This document shows, piece after piece, positions 31,942 to 41,152 of a stretch of DNA of 64,000 bases (positions are counted from its first letter, which is position 1; each line of letters begins with the position of its first letter). Source of the stretch: Psychrobacter sp. I-STPA10 (lineage in GTDB: Bacteria; Pseudomonadota; Gammaproteobacteria; Pseudomonadales; Moraxellaceae); the NCBI RefSeq assembly GCF_021012795.1, contig NZ_VFYU01000020.1, forward strand, positions 30,069 to 94,068, in the 5' to 3' direction. The notes under the pieces were generated by a model. That model searched no databases, was not told where the DNA came from, and saw only the letters and a list, made by a program, of their open reading frames with translations. The translations under genes were made by a program, and so were the position numbers.

Positions 31942-32265
31942 ATGACCGTCCTTGTTCGCTTAACCACCCCCACTGAACTTGCCTGCTATGAAGGCTGTGC
32001 TTTGGCGTTGACCTTAGCCACTTTTGGGCATCAGGTACAGCTATATTTAGACAGCGCGGTGTTTGGTGTGTTGCTTGCACCTGACAGCCGTTTGCATGGC
32101 ATGATAAAATCACTGCATTTATATGACTTACCACCAGCATGGCTGCCCGATGATGTATTTAGCAGTTGGATTACAGGTATGCTACCGCAAGCACTGGCAA
32201 AGCAAGTAGACTTTATCCCCGAAGATTTTAATGCGCAACAATGCTCGCAAATACTGAATTTTTAA
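31942..32265 (+). CDS. tusC: TusC-like sulfur relay subunit
   Basis: A 107-residue DsrF/TusC-type protein. The segment YEGCALALTLATFGHQVQLYLDSAVFGVLL fits the DsrE-fold core of TusC. GAAGG lies 7 bases before the ATG. It sits between tusD and tusB, as in other proteobacteria, where TusBCD forms a heterohexamer. Confidence 0.8.
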   Translation: MTVLVRLTTPTELACYEGCALALTLATFGHQVQLYLDSAVFGVLLAPDSRLHGMIKSLHLYDLPPAWLPDDVFSSWITGMLPQALAKQVDFIPEDFNAQQCSQILNF

Positions 32266-32361
32266 TACTCCATTTTAATACTCAGCTTTTTGTATTAAAC
32301 GTCTATTACTAAGTACTCTATCTGCCCCATCGTCGCCACAACCATTGAATTGAGCCTTAAT

Positions 32362-32709
32362 ATGACTACCTTGTTTCAGCTTTATAGCCCAATAGACAGC
32401 CTAAAAGCCAATATACGCCAGCTTGCCAGCCTTTGGCACACAGGTGATAAGCTATTATTACTGGCAGATAGTATTGCTTATATTGACTGGTTATATGCTT
32501 ATGTTGATGAGCATAACTTTGATGCAGATAGTGATGAGAATTTATCCAAGCTTGATATGAATCAGTTGTATGTTTTGGCAGAGGATTTAAAGTTATTAGC
32601 AGAAACCAGCATCATTAATCTAAATTTGGCTGATAAAAAGGTACAAGTTTTAAGCCAAGAGGACTGGGTAAAACTGACCCTAGATGTAGATAAAGTGGTG
32701 ACCTTATGA
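32362..32709 (+). CDS. tusB: TusB-like sulfur relay subunit
   Basis: A 115-residue DsrH/TusB-type protein starting MTTLFQLYSP. It has the GDKLLLLADSIAYI strand and YVLAEDLKLLAE helix typical of the family. The first ATG at 32362 is preferred over an in-frame TTG at 32350. The stop overlaps the tusE start by 4 bases (ATGA), so translation is coupled. TusB is weakly conserved, and the call relies partly on operon position. Confidence 0.75.
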   Translation: MTTLFQLYSPIDSLKANIRQLASLWHTGDKLLLLADSIAYIDWLYAYVDEHNFDADSDENLSKLDMNQLYVLAEDLKLLAETSIINLNLADKKVQVLSQEDWVKLTLDVDKVVTL

Positions 32710-33098
32710 GCAATCATAGCAATGCATCTACTAATGCATCTATCAATACCGCTACTACCGCCACTAATGCAACCTTTGCACAGGTGGATTGTGCGCTCGA
32801 TAGTGATGGACATCTGTGCAATCATAACGACTGGTCACCTGTGGTTGCACAACAATTAGCCGATACCTTAGAGGTGACATTAACTGACAAGCACCATCGT
32901 ATCTTAGCACAAGTGCGCCAGTTTTTTACTGAGTTTAACCACCCACCTGCCACGCGTCCACTGATTAAATACTTGATGCAGACGTTGCCAGAAGATGACA
33001 TTAGCAACCAAGAGCTGCAACGGCTATTTAATACCGGACTGGTCGCCCGTCATGTCAATCGCATTGCAGGATTGCCCAAACCGCCCAACTGCCTATAG
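32706..33098 (+). CDS. tusE: TusE/DsrC-family sulfur carrier
   Basis: A 130-residue protein. After a Ser/Thr/Asn-rich leader of about 25 residues comes the TusE domain (DSDGHLCNHNDWSPVVAQQLA, LTDKHHRIL, RPLIKYL). It ends with GLPKPPNCL, in which the penultimate Cys129 is the sulfur-accepting residue of the DsrC/TusE arm. It interacts with TusBCD and MnmA. It overlaps tusB by 4 bases and is followed immediately by birA. Confidence 0.93.
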   Translation: MSNHSNASTNASINTATTATNATFAQVDCALDSDGHLCNHNDWSPVVAQQLADTLEVTLTDKHHRILAQVRQFFTEFNHPPATRPLIKYLMQTLPEDDISNQELQRLFNTGLVARHVNRIAGLPKPPNCL

Positions 33099-33143
33099 TA
33101 GGTGGACTATATTCTTTTATCAGCCATAAGCCATTATCATAAT

Positions 33144-34055
33144 ATGCCCTCATTACTTACCCGCCTCAATCATCGTCACTTTGATAGCATTGATTCTACC
33201 AACACCACGTTAATTAACGATATCAAAACAACACAGCTTGAGTCAGATTTGCCTCATTTACTCACTGCCAGTACCCAAAGCGCAGGACGTGGTCAACACA
33301 GCCGTAGTTGGCAATCTCCTATGGGTAATGTCTATCTGTCGTTGTATTATCCCTATCAATTTGCCATCACAGGACTGCTGTCTCTTATCGTTGGTTATGA
33401 GCTGGTACAGATGCCAGTTATTACTGAGCTAAATCAACACCGCCACCGTCATAATCTACCGAATATTGGAGTAAAATGGGCAAACGATGTTGGTTTTTAT
33501 GACCCAATGCCAAATGCTGAAGGCATTTTTTTATTTAATAAACTTGCAGGCATTTTAATCGAGCCTGTGTGGCAAGCAGGCAAACTACTTGGCGTGGTTA
33601 TCGGTGTCGGACTCAATGTGCATACTGCACCGCTACTGTGCCAACATACCCAAGAAGGTATGAGCTATCAAGCCATTGGTCTGGCTGATTTATGGCAAGC
33701 TCAGCATCTGCAAGCATTACCTCAGCTAAGCGAGCTTTATACTCAAATCGCTCAAGCCCTTATCAATGCCATGCAACGCTTTAACCAGTTACAACAGCCA
33801 CAACAACAGCCACAACAACAGCAAACACCTGATAGCGTAAGCCAATTTTTACAAGACTTTGCTATCAATGATGCGCTGGCAGGACGGCATATTCGTGTCA
33901 GCCAAGTCACAGACCAGCTTCAAGGCAAGCTACAAGGGATTGATAACAATGGCTGCTTACAACTACTAACAACAGACGGTCGTCTTGTACCGATATTTAC
34001 TGGTAAAATTGATGTGGTTGCCAGTGCAAAATATTGTCATATTCAAGCGCACTAA
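33144..34055 (+). CDS. birA: Biotin--[acetyl-CoA-carboxylase] ligase
   Basis: A class I biotin protein ligase of about 303 residues without the N-terminal DNA-binding domain, so it does not act as the biotin repressor. Visible motifs are DSIDSTNTTL, the biotinyl-AMP loop GRGQHSRSWQSP, KWANDV and KLAGILIE. A Gln/Pro-rich insert (QQPQQQPQQQQ) separates it from the C-terminal SH3-like domain (LQGKLQGIDNNGCLQLL). A GTG at 33102, only 3 bases after tusE, could extend it by 14 residues; no ribosome-binding site clearly decides. Confidence 0.92.
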   Translation: MPSLLTRLNHRHFDSIDSTNTTLINDIKTTQLESDLPHLLTASTQSAGRGQHSRSWQSPMGNVYLSLYYPYQFAITGLLSLIVGYELVQMPVITELNQHRHRHNLPNIGVKWANDVGFYDPMPNAEGIFLFNKLAGILIEPVWQAGKLLGVVIGVGLNVHTAPLLCQHTQEGMSYQAIGLADLWQAQHLQALPQLSELYTQIAQALINAMQRFNQLQQPQQQPQQQQTPDSVSQFLQDFAINDALAGRHIRVSQVTDQLQGKLQGIDNNGCLQLLTTDGRLVPIFTGKIDVVASAKYCHIQAH

Positions 34056-34144
34056 AAAGTCACTTTTTAAGTTATAATCTATATAAAAATCAATAACTTT
34101 GCTTTAATTTGATGTCTATTAATATTAAAGGATAATTTACCATC

Positions 34145-35551
34145 ATGACACCTAGCATACAAGCCAACCATGCCAACCAACCCAAACGCACCTCACAAGC
34201 TGCCATTGACGCACTACAACAACGCTTTGGCAAGCAACTGAGCACCAATATGACGGTACGAGAACAACATGGTCACACCATGACATGGCTAGCCAATCAG
34301 CCACCCGATGCCGTATTAACCGTCAAAAACAAGCAAGAAGTCAGCGAGGCGGTGAAAATCTGCCATCAATATGACATGCCAGTAATAGCCTTTGGCATTG
34401 GCTCATCATTAGAGGGGCATCTTAATGCGCCGCATGGTGGCTTATGTATCGACATGCACCAGATGGACGAGATTTTGCAGGTGAATAATGAAGACTTAAC
34501 CGTGACCGTTCAGCCTGGTGTCACTCGGGAACAACTTAATCATTATCTACGTGATACAGGACTATTTTTCCCCATTGACCCCGGTGCAAACGCCAGTATT
34601 GGTGGTATGGTCGCCACTCGTGCCTCTGGTACGAATGCAGTGCGATACGGCACCATGAAAGATGTGGTGCTGTCGCTAGAAGTGGTGATGGCAGATGGTG
34701 AGATTATCCGTACGGGCAGCCGAGCGAAAAAATCTGCCGCAGGCTATGATTTAACTCGCTTGTTTATCGGCTCAGAAGGTACATTAGGTATCGTCACTGA
34801 AATCACCTTAAAACTGTTTGGTATCCCCGAAACCACAGGTAGCGGTATTTGTCACTTCCCCAGTATTGAAGACGCTTGTGGGGCGGTGATGACCACCATT
34901 CAAATGTGTCTGCCGATTGCGCGTATCGAGCTATTAGACAGCTTACAAATCAAAGCCTGTAACCAATATGCCAATTTAGAACTGCAAGAAACGCCAACTT
35001 TGTTTGTGGAGTTTCATGGCACCAAAAATGGCGTCAATGAGCAAGCCGAACTGTTTGCCGATATTATCGCAGAGTTTGGTGGGTCAGATTTTCATTGGGA
35101 TACCAATGAAGCAGAGCGCAAACGCTTATGGACAGCTCGCCACAATGCCTATCACGCTGCCTGTGCGTTAAAGCCCAATAGTAGCGCCCTATCAACCGAT
35201 GCATGTGTGCCGATTTCACGCCTTGCCGAATGTGTCAGTGCCACCGCAAAAGACATTGCCAAAACAGGCATGATGGGTCCTATCGTTGGGCATGTGGGCG
35301 ATGGTAACTTCCATGTGCTACTACTGGTTGATAAAAATAATCCTGATGAGGTACAAAAAGCTGAAGGGATTATCGGACGGCTAGCCGAGCGAGCCATTGC
35401 GATGGACGGTACTTGCACAGGTGAGCATGGTATCGGGCAAGGCAAGCAAAAATACATGCCCAAAGAGCATGGCAATGCCCTAGCTGTGATGCAGGCAATC
35501 AAATCTGCCCTTGACCCGAAAAATATCATGAATCCGAGTAAGATTTGGTAA
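34145..35551 (+). CDS. FAD-linked oxidase, D-lactate/glycolate dehydrogenase (GlcD/Dld) family
   Basis: A 468-residue flavoprotein. The PCMH-type FAD domain (about 50-230) shows PVIAFGIGSSLEGHL, the pyrophosphate-binding PGANASIGGMVATRASGTNA and IGSEGTLGIVTEI. The C-terminal domain has VGHVGDGNFHV and ends with GTCTGEHGIGQGKQKYM. This is the D-lactate dehydrogenase (cytochrome)/glycolate oxidase GlcD group, which oxidises 2-hydroxyacids into the quinone or cytochrome pool. There are no glcE/glcF partners, so a single-subunit D-lactate dehydrogenase is more likely. Its last bases overlap the antisense end of the DUF559 gene. Confidence 0.88.
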   Translation: MTPSIQANHANQPKRTSQAAIDALQQRFGKQLSTNMTVREQHGHTMTWLANQPPDAVLTVKNKQEVSEAVKICHQYDMPVIAFGIGSSLEGHLNAPHGGLCIDMHQMDEILQVNNEDLTVTVQPGVTREQLNHYLRDTGLFFPIDPGANASIGGMVATRASGTNAVRYGTMKDVVLSLEVVMADGEIIRTGSRAKKSAAGYDLTRLFIGSEGTLGIVTEITLKLFGIPETTGSGICHFPSIEDACGAVMTTIQMCLPIARIELLDSLQIKACNQYANLELQETPTLFVEFHGTKNGVNEQAELFADIIAEFGGSDFHWDTNEAERKRLWTARHNAYHAACALKPNSSALSTDACVPISRLAECVSATAKDIAKTGMMGPIVGHVGDGNFHVLLLVDKNNPDEVQKAEGIIGRLAERAIAMDGTCTGEHGIGQGKQKYMPKEHGNALAVMQAIKSALDPKNIMNPSKIW

Positions 35552-35918
35552 GACAGGTGGAGGAATCTAATCTTTCTACAATATCCGCAATAACTGCATC
35601 TATTTGTTTCAATACACTATGATTGCCATATCGTATCACAGTAATACCTAAACTGTTTAAATATTCGGTGCGTAGGTTGTCATAGGCTAGTTGGTCTGGT
35701 TGTAGATGGTGGCTACCGTCAAGTTCGATGGCAAGCTTTTGAGCAGAACAATAAAAATCGACAATATAATCACCAATGCCGTGCTGTCTGCGAAACTTAA
35801 CGCCAAGTTGCTTGCCTTTAAGTCTGTACCATAATACCTGCTCGGCATTGGTCGCATTATTACGCAATTCTTGACGATAAGTTTTGTATTTGATTTGGTT
35901 GAATATTTTCTGAGTCAT
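35526..35918 (-). CDS. DUF559 endonuclease-like protein, copy 1
   Basis: A 130-residue PD-(D/E)xK-fold protein of the DUF559 group (related to Vsr-type nucleases). The core reads LGVKFRRQHGIGDYIVDFYC, then LAIELDGSHHLQPDQLAYD and GITVIRYGN, with the VDF and IELDG acids in active-site positions. The conserved sequence stops at VERLD; the last 12 residues and the stop come from local DNA overlapping the 3' end of the flavoprotein gene. Its ribosome-binding site GGAGGGG is part of a dispersed repeat motif. It is more diverged from copies 2 and 3 than they are from each other. Confidence 0.88.
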   Translation of the reverse strand: MTQKIFNQIKYKTYRQELRNNATNAEQVLWYRLKGKQLGVKFRRQHGIGDYIVDFYCSAQKLAIELDGSHHLQPDQLAYDNLRTEYLNSLGITVIRYGNHSVLKQIDAVIADIVERLDSSTCLTKSYSDS

Positions 35919-36326
35919 ATGACCCCTCCACCAATATTTTTTCTAATTTACTAAGTTAAACCCCTCCCTAGCCCTCCCCTTAATCAAGGGGAGGGAACAT
36001 TCTTTTTGAATGATGATTATATTCCAAAATTTAATTTTCGTTTTAAATCCTAAAAGATATGTCCCCCCTCCTTTTTAAGGAGGGGGCTAGGGGGTGGTTC
36101 TCAAAACTTATATCTGTTCCTTTGCCCTCATTTACTCCCTCCCCCACTCCGAGCATAGCTCTACATCTTGCACTGGACGATTATTTGCCCTCCCCCAACC
36201 CGGGGGCTATATCTCGCACAACTTTTGCAAGTATTCTAGCTTTGCCCTTATAAACAAAACCTGAAAAGTGCAGTTCCTCCCCCTTAGGAGGAGGTTAGGT
36301 GGGGGAAAATCTTAAACCCAAAAAGC
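35919..36326. repeat. GC-rich palindromic repeat block, left locus
   Basis: About 400 gene-free bases made of GC-rich palindromes such as CCCTCCCCT...AGGGGAGGG (about 35968-35997) and CCCCCCTCC...GGAGGGGG (about 36062-36085). It also contains a segment (36230-36320) nearly identical to parts of 62460-63040. At about 36118 it repeats the bases that lie just upstream of DUF559 copies 2 and 3 (TTTGCCCTCATTTACTCC). The block directly precedes the 3' end of the DUF1566 gene. Confidence 0.75.
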
Positions 36327-36839
36327 CTATTTTGACCGCACGGCACGCACATAATGAACATCGTTTTTACTAAAACTAAGAGTATAACCATAATTAAAGT
36401 TCATACTCCACACACTGTCACTATTCATACTAGGCGAGGACGACCAATAATCACTAGATTGAGTATTAGGGAATATCCCACCAGTAATAGCAGGATTATA
36501 ACATTGCCTTTCCACAATACTACTAAGCTCCCTAATATTAGGCAAACGATAGCCTTTACCTAATACTTTGGTTTGTTTTAATGCTTGTTCCCATGTATAA
36601 GCTTTTGCCTTTCCTATACAATTTTTACCATCCCAAGCTTGTCCTAATGAACAACGTTGCCAAATTAAACCAGTTTGGGTATCTTTGATTTCACTACTGT
36701 TACTCAATATCTCAAAACGACTAGTTGGAGTATCTGCTTTGATGCTATCCACTTTACAAACCTGGTCAGCATTTGCTATAAGAGGGTATAAAGCTACTAC
36801 TATCAATGCCATTTTAATTGTGATATATTTTTTCATCAT
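36327..36839 (-). CDS. Small secreted DUF1566 (Lcl-type) protein, copy 1
   Basis: A 170-residue exported protein. The signal peptide runs to about residue 24 (ALIVVALYPLIANA). The rest is a single DUF1566 domain with TGLIWQRCSLGQAW, YTWEQALKQ, GYRLPNIRELSSIVE, YWSSSP and the terminal VRAVRSK. Two Cys pairs probably form disulfides. The domain is found at the C-terminus of the Legionella Lcl adhesin and in many surface proteins. It lies 54 bp after the large lipoprotein gene on the same strand. A close paralogue is at 63044-63583. Confidence 0.85.
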   Translation of the reverse strand: MMKKYITIKMALIVVALYPLIANADQVCKVDSIKADTPTSRFEILSNSSEIKDTQTGLIWQRCSLGQAWDGKNCIGKAKAYTWEQALKQTKVLGKGYRLPNIRELSSIVERQCYNPAITGGIFPNTQSSDYWSSSPSMNSDSVWSMNFNYGYTLSFSKNDVHYVRAVRSK

Positions 36840-36892
36840 AAATACCTTATTTTATATAATTAGTAACTTACAGGCTAAAATACTATCAGATA

Positions 36893-39892
36893 TTACTTGT
36901 TTGATCGTACCGCCCGTATATAAGAATTATTGGTTTTAGGTCCAGTATAACTATAACCACTACCAAAACTGATACCCCACACATCACTATCATTGAGCGC
37001 TGCAGGTGAAGATGACCAATAGAGACTAAATTCTGTAGATGGTGTATGACTAAAAATTGGGTTAATTGTAGGCTTATTACGCCCATAATCAATAATACTT
37101 TGCAACTCTTCAAGAGTAGGCATTCTCCAATCATTATAACCACAGTAATTAGCATTATTTAATGCTTGGATATAAGCATATGTATTGCATTTAGCAAGTG
37201 TATTATTACAGGCTTGTCCATATGGTAGATTTTGGCTACTAGAAACTTCGTGCTTATCTTGATAGCCTACAGCACCACCATTAGTTTTAGGGTCAGGATT
37301 GTACCAAGTATATTGATGGTTTCTATCTCGCAAACCACCATCGTTAGTTTTTTGCTCCCATATAAAACCTGTAACATTATCTCGTACACATTCTGATCTA
37401 TTACGATTTAAAGTGGTATAGCTCATTTTTTTACCTGCCTGCACTTCACCATCTTGTCTTAGACCATACCAGTTTTTACCTAAGGCTTGTAGGCTACATT
37501 CCAGCATGTTTTTATCAGCATTACCACACCATGTAATACCTGTGGCGGTGAGTTTGGACTGACCAGATGGTATCGGTGTGGGGTTAGGACTGGGGTTTGG
37601 ATTAGGTAGAGTGTTATCCGTTACATCAACACCTGTAGTGAATAGCTCTGTTTTCCCATCGGGAGTTTTGATGGTCAATAGTTGACTAAAGGCTATGGTT
37701 GGAGCTGTGCATTGATAGATGTGTTTGGTAGCTGTGGTGGAGATACGACGCTGTTGTTGACAGCCATCAATGATAAATGCTTGCCCTTTATCTGTCGTTA
37801 AGTGCGTACCCATAATGATAATTTGATATTTACTACCTATTGTAGGCTGTGTGGGATTAATATTTACGGTGGTGATACCATAGTTCGGTAGAGAAATTAT
37901 TTTTTCTACGCTACCTTTAGCATTTAAATAATCTACTGCTGAGAGTATAAGCTTGTTTGTGTTTTTAGGTAACCATATATATTTATTACCAAACTCGTTA
38001 TTTTGTAATAGCTCTAATACACCAGAGGCGTTAGGCTTGACTGCCAGATGGTGAGTTTGACCATTGGCAACATAGCTAAGTTGCCATGATTTAACAGAAC
38101 CTTTACTGGCATTGGCGACTTTAATATTTGCCAATACTTTATCCATGATTTTGTTTTGCGGGTCATTGGCATAGGTTATTTCTTGAAAAGATGGCATAGG
38201 TTTGATGGGGGTGAGACATTGGTCATCAATTGCATAGGTTGCCCATAGACCATCAGCTTCTTGGTTATCTAATGGGTTGATAGGTTTTTGATATTTATAT
38301 TTGACACCTGCTCCCCCTTCCACTTTAAACCAGCCTTTGCCTGCTTTAAAGTTACCTGTGATATCAAGGTCAAAATAACGTTTGATACCCATGCCAATAC
38401 CTGTATCTTTGATACAGACTTGTCCAGCTAAATGTGGTGCTAGTGTGCTTAGGTGTACTTCACCATCTACTTTGCCATTAACAATAAATTGTGGTGATAC
38501 ACCCATATTCATTAGTCGTACCCCTGCTAAAAACAGGTCACCTTCTACCGCAACGCCACCAATATTTTCAATTTGTGCAGAACTCTCAACTGTAAATCGT
38601 GCATCCAGTCCTTTTTGTCCTGTATTTTTATTGGTAAAGTCAGTAATAGTTTGCCATTCTTGGTTGGCTTGACGTTGAAGTCCAATATCAATATAAGTTG
38701 GCTCAAGGCTAATTTTTGTGGTGACTTTACCATCTATACTAAAGTCAGAAATGACATATACCCACATTACGCTACCAATAGTCATTGAGGCAAGTTTTAC
38801 GGTGTCTTTATTGGCGATTCCAATGTGTCCGGGAACAGATGTACCAACCACTACACCAAAAACAGGGAACTTACCTTTTTTATCCTCTGCGGATAATCCA
38901 GACAGTTTTGCATATAGCAAATCCTCTGGAGAGCCAAAGCTTTTATGTTCAAACTGTCTATATAAGTCTTTATGTGCTTGTGATGCGAAGTCAGAGGCAG
39001 CGACACCATTTGAGATTAAGTCAACTTTTAAGTCTGCTGATAGCATGGCTCGATTAAGTTTCATATAGTTTAAGTCAGTAGATTTAAAGACAAAGTCTTT
39101 AAGATTAGGGTCTTTTTCCATATCAAGATTGGATTGGATACTGGGTGCTTTATAGTCTATATCGCCAGAAAACTTCACCCCTGTAATACAAAAGTTATCA
39201 ACCCATTCTTTATTAGCAGAATAAAGATCAATACGTTTTTGACATTCTATGGTTGCTTTATCAAACTGTTCGTCCGTCATACCTGCAGTGCGTTTGGCGG
39301 TGATGGGGTTGTAGCTTATATTCATTTTCCAACCACCTTCATTACTGCCAACGGCTTTAACAGTGGGTAATAAGGCAATTTGCATATTATTTGTGTTAAT
39401 GGTTCTGGTGTTATTTGGGTCAATCATTTGACCGTTGGGCAGGATGATACCTTGTACGGTTGGAGTAAGATTTGCGGTATCAACTGACAATTGTAGTTTA
39501 TCAAATGCTTCATTGGGGGTAGCGGGTCTGGTTGTGATTACAATATCACCATTTGCTTGTTGTTGCTTTTTTTCAATAACGATAATTTGTTCTAGATGCT
39601 GATTATCTTGTTGGGATAAGAGTACAACATCACCTTGTTGGGTTTTTGCGATGGTATTATTAGCAGCTATGGTGAGGTTGATTTTACCATTATCTTGATA
39701 ATCAACTTGTTTAATATTTTTAACATCAGTTTTTTCTATTACCTTAATACCATCAGCCATATCTATTTTAGCTTCTTGGGCTACTGGTGGTTCAATACTA
39801 TCCTTACTTCCACCTTCTCCACCACCACAAGCGCTCAACATCATAGCGGTACTCACCGCAAGGGTAATCGGTTTTAATTTTTGCCAGCTCAT
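36893..39892 (-). CDS. Large surface lipoprotein with C-terminal DUF1566 domain
   Basis: A 999-residue protein with a lipoprotein signal: LAVSTAMMLSAC ending in a lipobox, followed by a GGGEGG linker. The start is at MSWQKLKP because AAAGG lies 9 bases before it; an ATG three codons upstream overlaps that site. Residues about 40-770 form a large region I do not recognise, with beta-rich and GKGWFKVEGGAGVKYKY segments. A Pro/Asn linker (PNPNPSPNPTPIP, about 785) leads to the C-terminal DUF1566 domain (about 850-999), which contains DWRMPTLEELQSII, YWSSSP and IRAVRSNK. It looks like a surface-exposed anchored binding protein. It sits between a beta-barrel gene and a small DUF1566 gene. Confidence 0.8.
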   Translation of the reverse strand: MSWQKLKPITLAVSTAMMLSACGGGEGGSKDSIEPPVAQEAKIDMADGIKVIEKTDVKNIKQVDYQDNGKINLTIAANNTIAKTQQGDVVLLSQQDNQHLEQIIVIEKKQQQANGDIVITTRPATPNEAFDKLQLSVDTANLTPTVQGIILPNGQMIDPNNTRTINTNNMQIALLPTVKAVGSNEGGWKMNISYNPITAKRTAGMTDEQFDKATIECQKRIDLYSANKEWVDNFCITGVKFSGDIDYKAPSIQSNLDMEKDPNLKDFVFKSTDLNYMKLNRAMLSADLKVDLISNGVAASDFASQAHKDLYRQFEHKSFGSPEDLLYAKLSGLSAEDKKGKFPVFGVVVGTSVPGHIGIANKDTVKLASMTIGSVMWVYVISDFSIDGKVTTKISLEPTYIDIGLQRQANQEWQTITDFTNKNTGQKGLDARFTVESSAQIENIGGVAVEGDLFLAGVRLMNMGVSPQFIVNGKVDGEVHLSTLAPHLAGQVCIKDTGIGMGIKRYFDLDITGNFKAGKGWFKVEGGAGVKYKYQKPINPLDNQEADGLWATYAIDDQCLTPIKPMPSFQEITYANDPQNKIMDKVLANIKVANASKGSVKSWQLSYVANGQTHHLAVKPNASGVLELLQNNEFGNKYIWLPKNTNKLILSAVDYLNAKGSVEKIISLPNYGITTVNINPTQPTIGSKYQIIIMGTHLTTDKGQAFIIDGCQQQRRISTTATKHIYQCTAPTIAFSQLLTIKTPDGKTELFTTGVDVTDNTLPNPNPSPNPTPIPSGQSKLTATGITWCGNADKNMLECSLQALGKNWYGLRQDGEVQAGKKMSYTTLNRNRSECVRDNVTGFIWEQKTNDGGLRDRNHQYTWYNPDPKTNGGAVGYQDKHEVSSSQNLPYGQACNNTLAKCNTYAYIQALNNANYCGYNDWRMPTLEELQSIIDYGRNKPTINPIFSHTPSTEFSLYWSSSPAALNDSDVWGISFGSGYSYTGPKTNNSYIRAVRSNK

Positions 39893-39981
39893 AATACACA
39901 TCCTTTTTATTAATGAATAATTTTATTGACCTTTAAATAACTATTTCATAAATATGCTATAGATAAATTTTGGGTAGAGTT

Positions 39982-40890
39982 CTAAAACCGATAACCCACA
40001 CCCATTTGCCATAGTGTCTGTTTACTGTTGCTCTCAGGGTACACATAGCCATTTTGCACCTCACTTTCTTCATACTGCCAGCCTTGACGAGTCACACCCG
40101 CATTGATACTTATACGCTCATTTAGCTGATAATCTGCTTGTACGCCCAGTCGCCAAATATCCGCATCTCCAATATCTTGCGATAACCCAAACTTATCGAC
40201 ATCAATATGACTATCCAGTATGCGTCCATATTCTGCGCTTGCCGTCAGTAATACAGGCGATGGCGTATCACTCCCACCCTTATTAGAATTAGTAGAATAA
40301 GTAGCAAAGTGAGGACGCACATGCACACTTGCCCCTGCCAGCAATGCTGTATGCGCAAACTTTTCTTGGTACTCATCCAATTCACGTTGCCAACGATAGT
40401 GGCTAAGTGTCACATTAGGGGTAATGGCAAACAGCGGTGCATCATCGTACATCTTGCCTGAACGCATACCAAAACGAACATCGCCTTGCCAGATTTGGTT
40501 ATCAGTTTGGCTTTGATAAGGAGTAAATTGACTGCCAGATTGTAGATAGCCATCGTAGTCACTATTGCCCAAGGCATGGGTTAAAGCAACACTGAGCTGT
40601 GGTGTCCAGTGATTCTCATAACTATGGAAATGGATAGGAGTAAAGTCTTTATTTATTTTAAGTTGGGTGGCTAATAGATTGCCTGTCTCAGTATTGAGCT
40701 TGCCTGTTGGGGTCTGCCCTGCACTATCTAGCTCATAATAATCTTGCTGAAGCTGCCCGATGCTAAGCTGGGCTTGCCACTGCCCTGCCTGTGTCTGTAT
40801 TTGGGCAAAGGCAGGATTGCTCCCCACAAAGCATAAGGCAGCTACTTTTATCCCTATTATTGATAATTTTTTTAATATATTATTCATCAA
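39982..40890 (-). CDS. Outer-membrane beta-barrel protein, 302 aa
   Basis: The signal peptide ends with GSNPAFA before Gln30. The mature part consists of alternating amphipathic strands (WQAQLSIGQLQ, LSVALTHALG, LLTASAEYGRIL, WRLGVQADYQLN, ISINAGVTRQGW) and ends with GVGYRF. The terminal Phe is typical of proteins inserted by the BAM complex. Size and strand count suggest a barrel of 12 to 14 strands. The specific function is not recognised. It lies 89 bp upstream of the large lipoprotein gene on the same strand, so a role together with that lipoprotein is possible. Confidence 0.78.
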   Translation of the reverse strand: MMNNILKKLSIIGIKVAALCFVGSNPAFAQIQTQAGQWQAQLSIGQLQQDYYELDSAGQTPTGKLNTETGNLLATQLKINKDFTPIHFHSYENHWTPQLSVALTHALGNSDYDGYLQSGSQFTPYQSQTDNQIWQGDVRFGMRSGKMYDDAPLFAITPNVTLSHYRWQRELDEYQEKFAHTALLAGASVHVRPHFATYSTNSNKGGSDTPSPVLLTASAEYGRILDSHIDVDKFGLSQDIGDADIWRLGVQADYQLNERISINAGVTRQGWQYEESEVQNGYVYPESNSKQTLWQMGVGYRF

Positions 40891-41050
40891 TGTTCCAGAT
40901 TTGTTATCTTTATTTTTAAAACATTAAATTATGTATCTTTTATAGCATAAAAATAAATACAAGATAACCCTATCAACAGCATAATTTTTAAAATATCTGA
41001 TAATCCTATGAAATATAAAGAAAAATTTTTATGGCATAAATCGCAGCCAA

Positions 41051-41086
41051 AAAAAACCTCCCTAACCATCAAGGTTAGAGAGGTTT
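41051..41086 (-). terminator. Terminator downstream of the saccharopine-dehydrogenase-family gene
   Basis: Read leftward, AAAACCTCTCTAACC and GGTTAGGGAGGTTTT form a 15-bp stem with one mismatch and a short loop, followed by a T8 run. Confidence 0.85.
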
Positions 41087-41093
41087 TGGTATA

Positions 41094-41132
41094 ACCCCTC
41101 CCCTTATTTTAAGGGGCTTGGGAGGGGTCATA
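41094..41132. repeat. GC-rich palindrome carrying the shared GGGAGGGGTCATA motif
   Basis: ACCCCTCCC and GGGAGGGGT form a 9-bp outer stem around CTTA...TAAG. The right arm plus CATA equals a motif found in all three MITE-like copies and at the DUF559 copy 1 start. It lies between the terminator and the 3' end of the polyamine gene. Confidence 0.65.
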
Positions 41133-41152
41133 CGAGATATTTTGATATAAGC

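Noticed and set aside
35919..36326. CRISPR-like array in the repeat blocks
   Set aside because: The repeats are palindromic blocks of unequal length with no regular spacers and no cas genes nearby; the same holds for 62349-63043.
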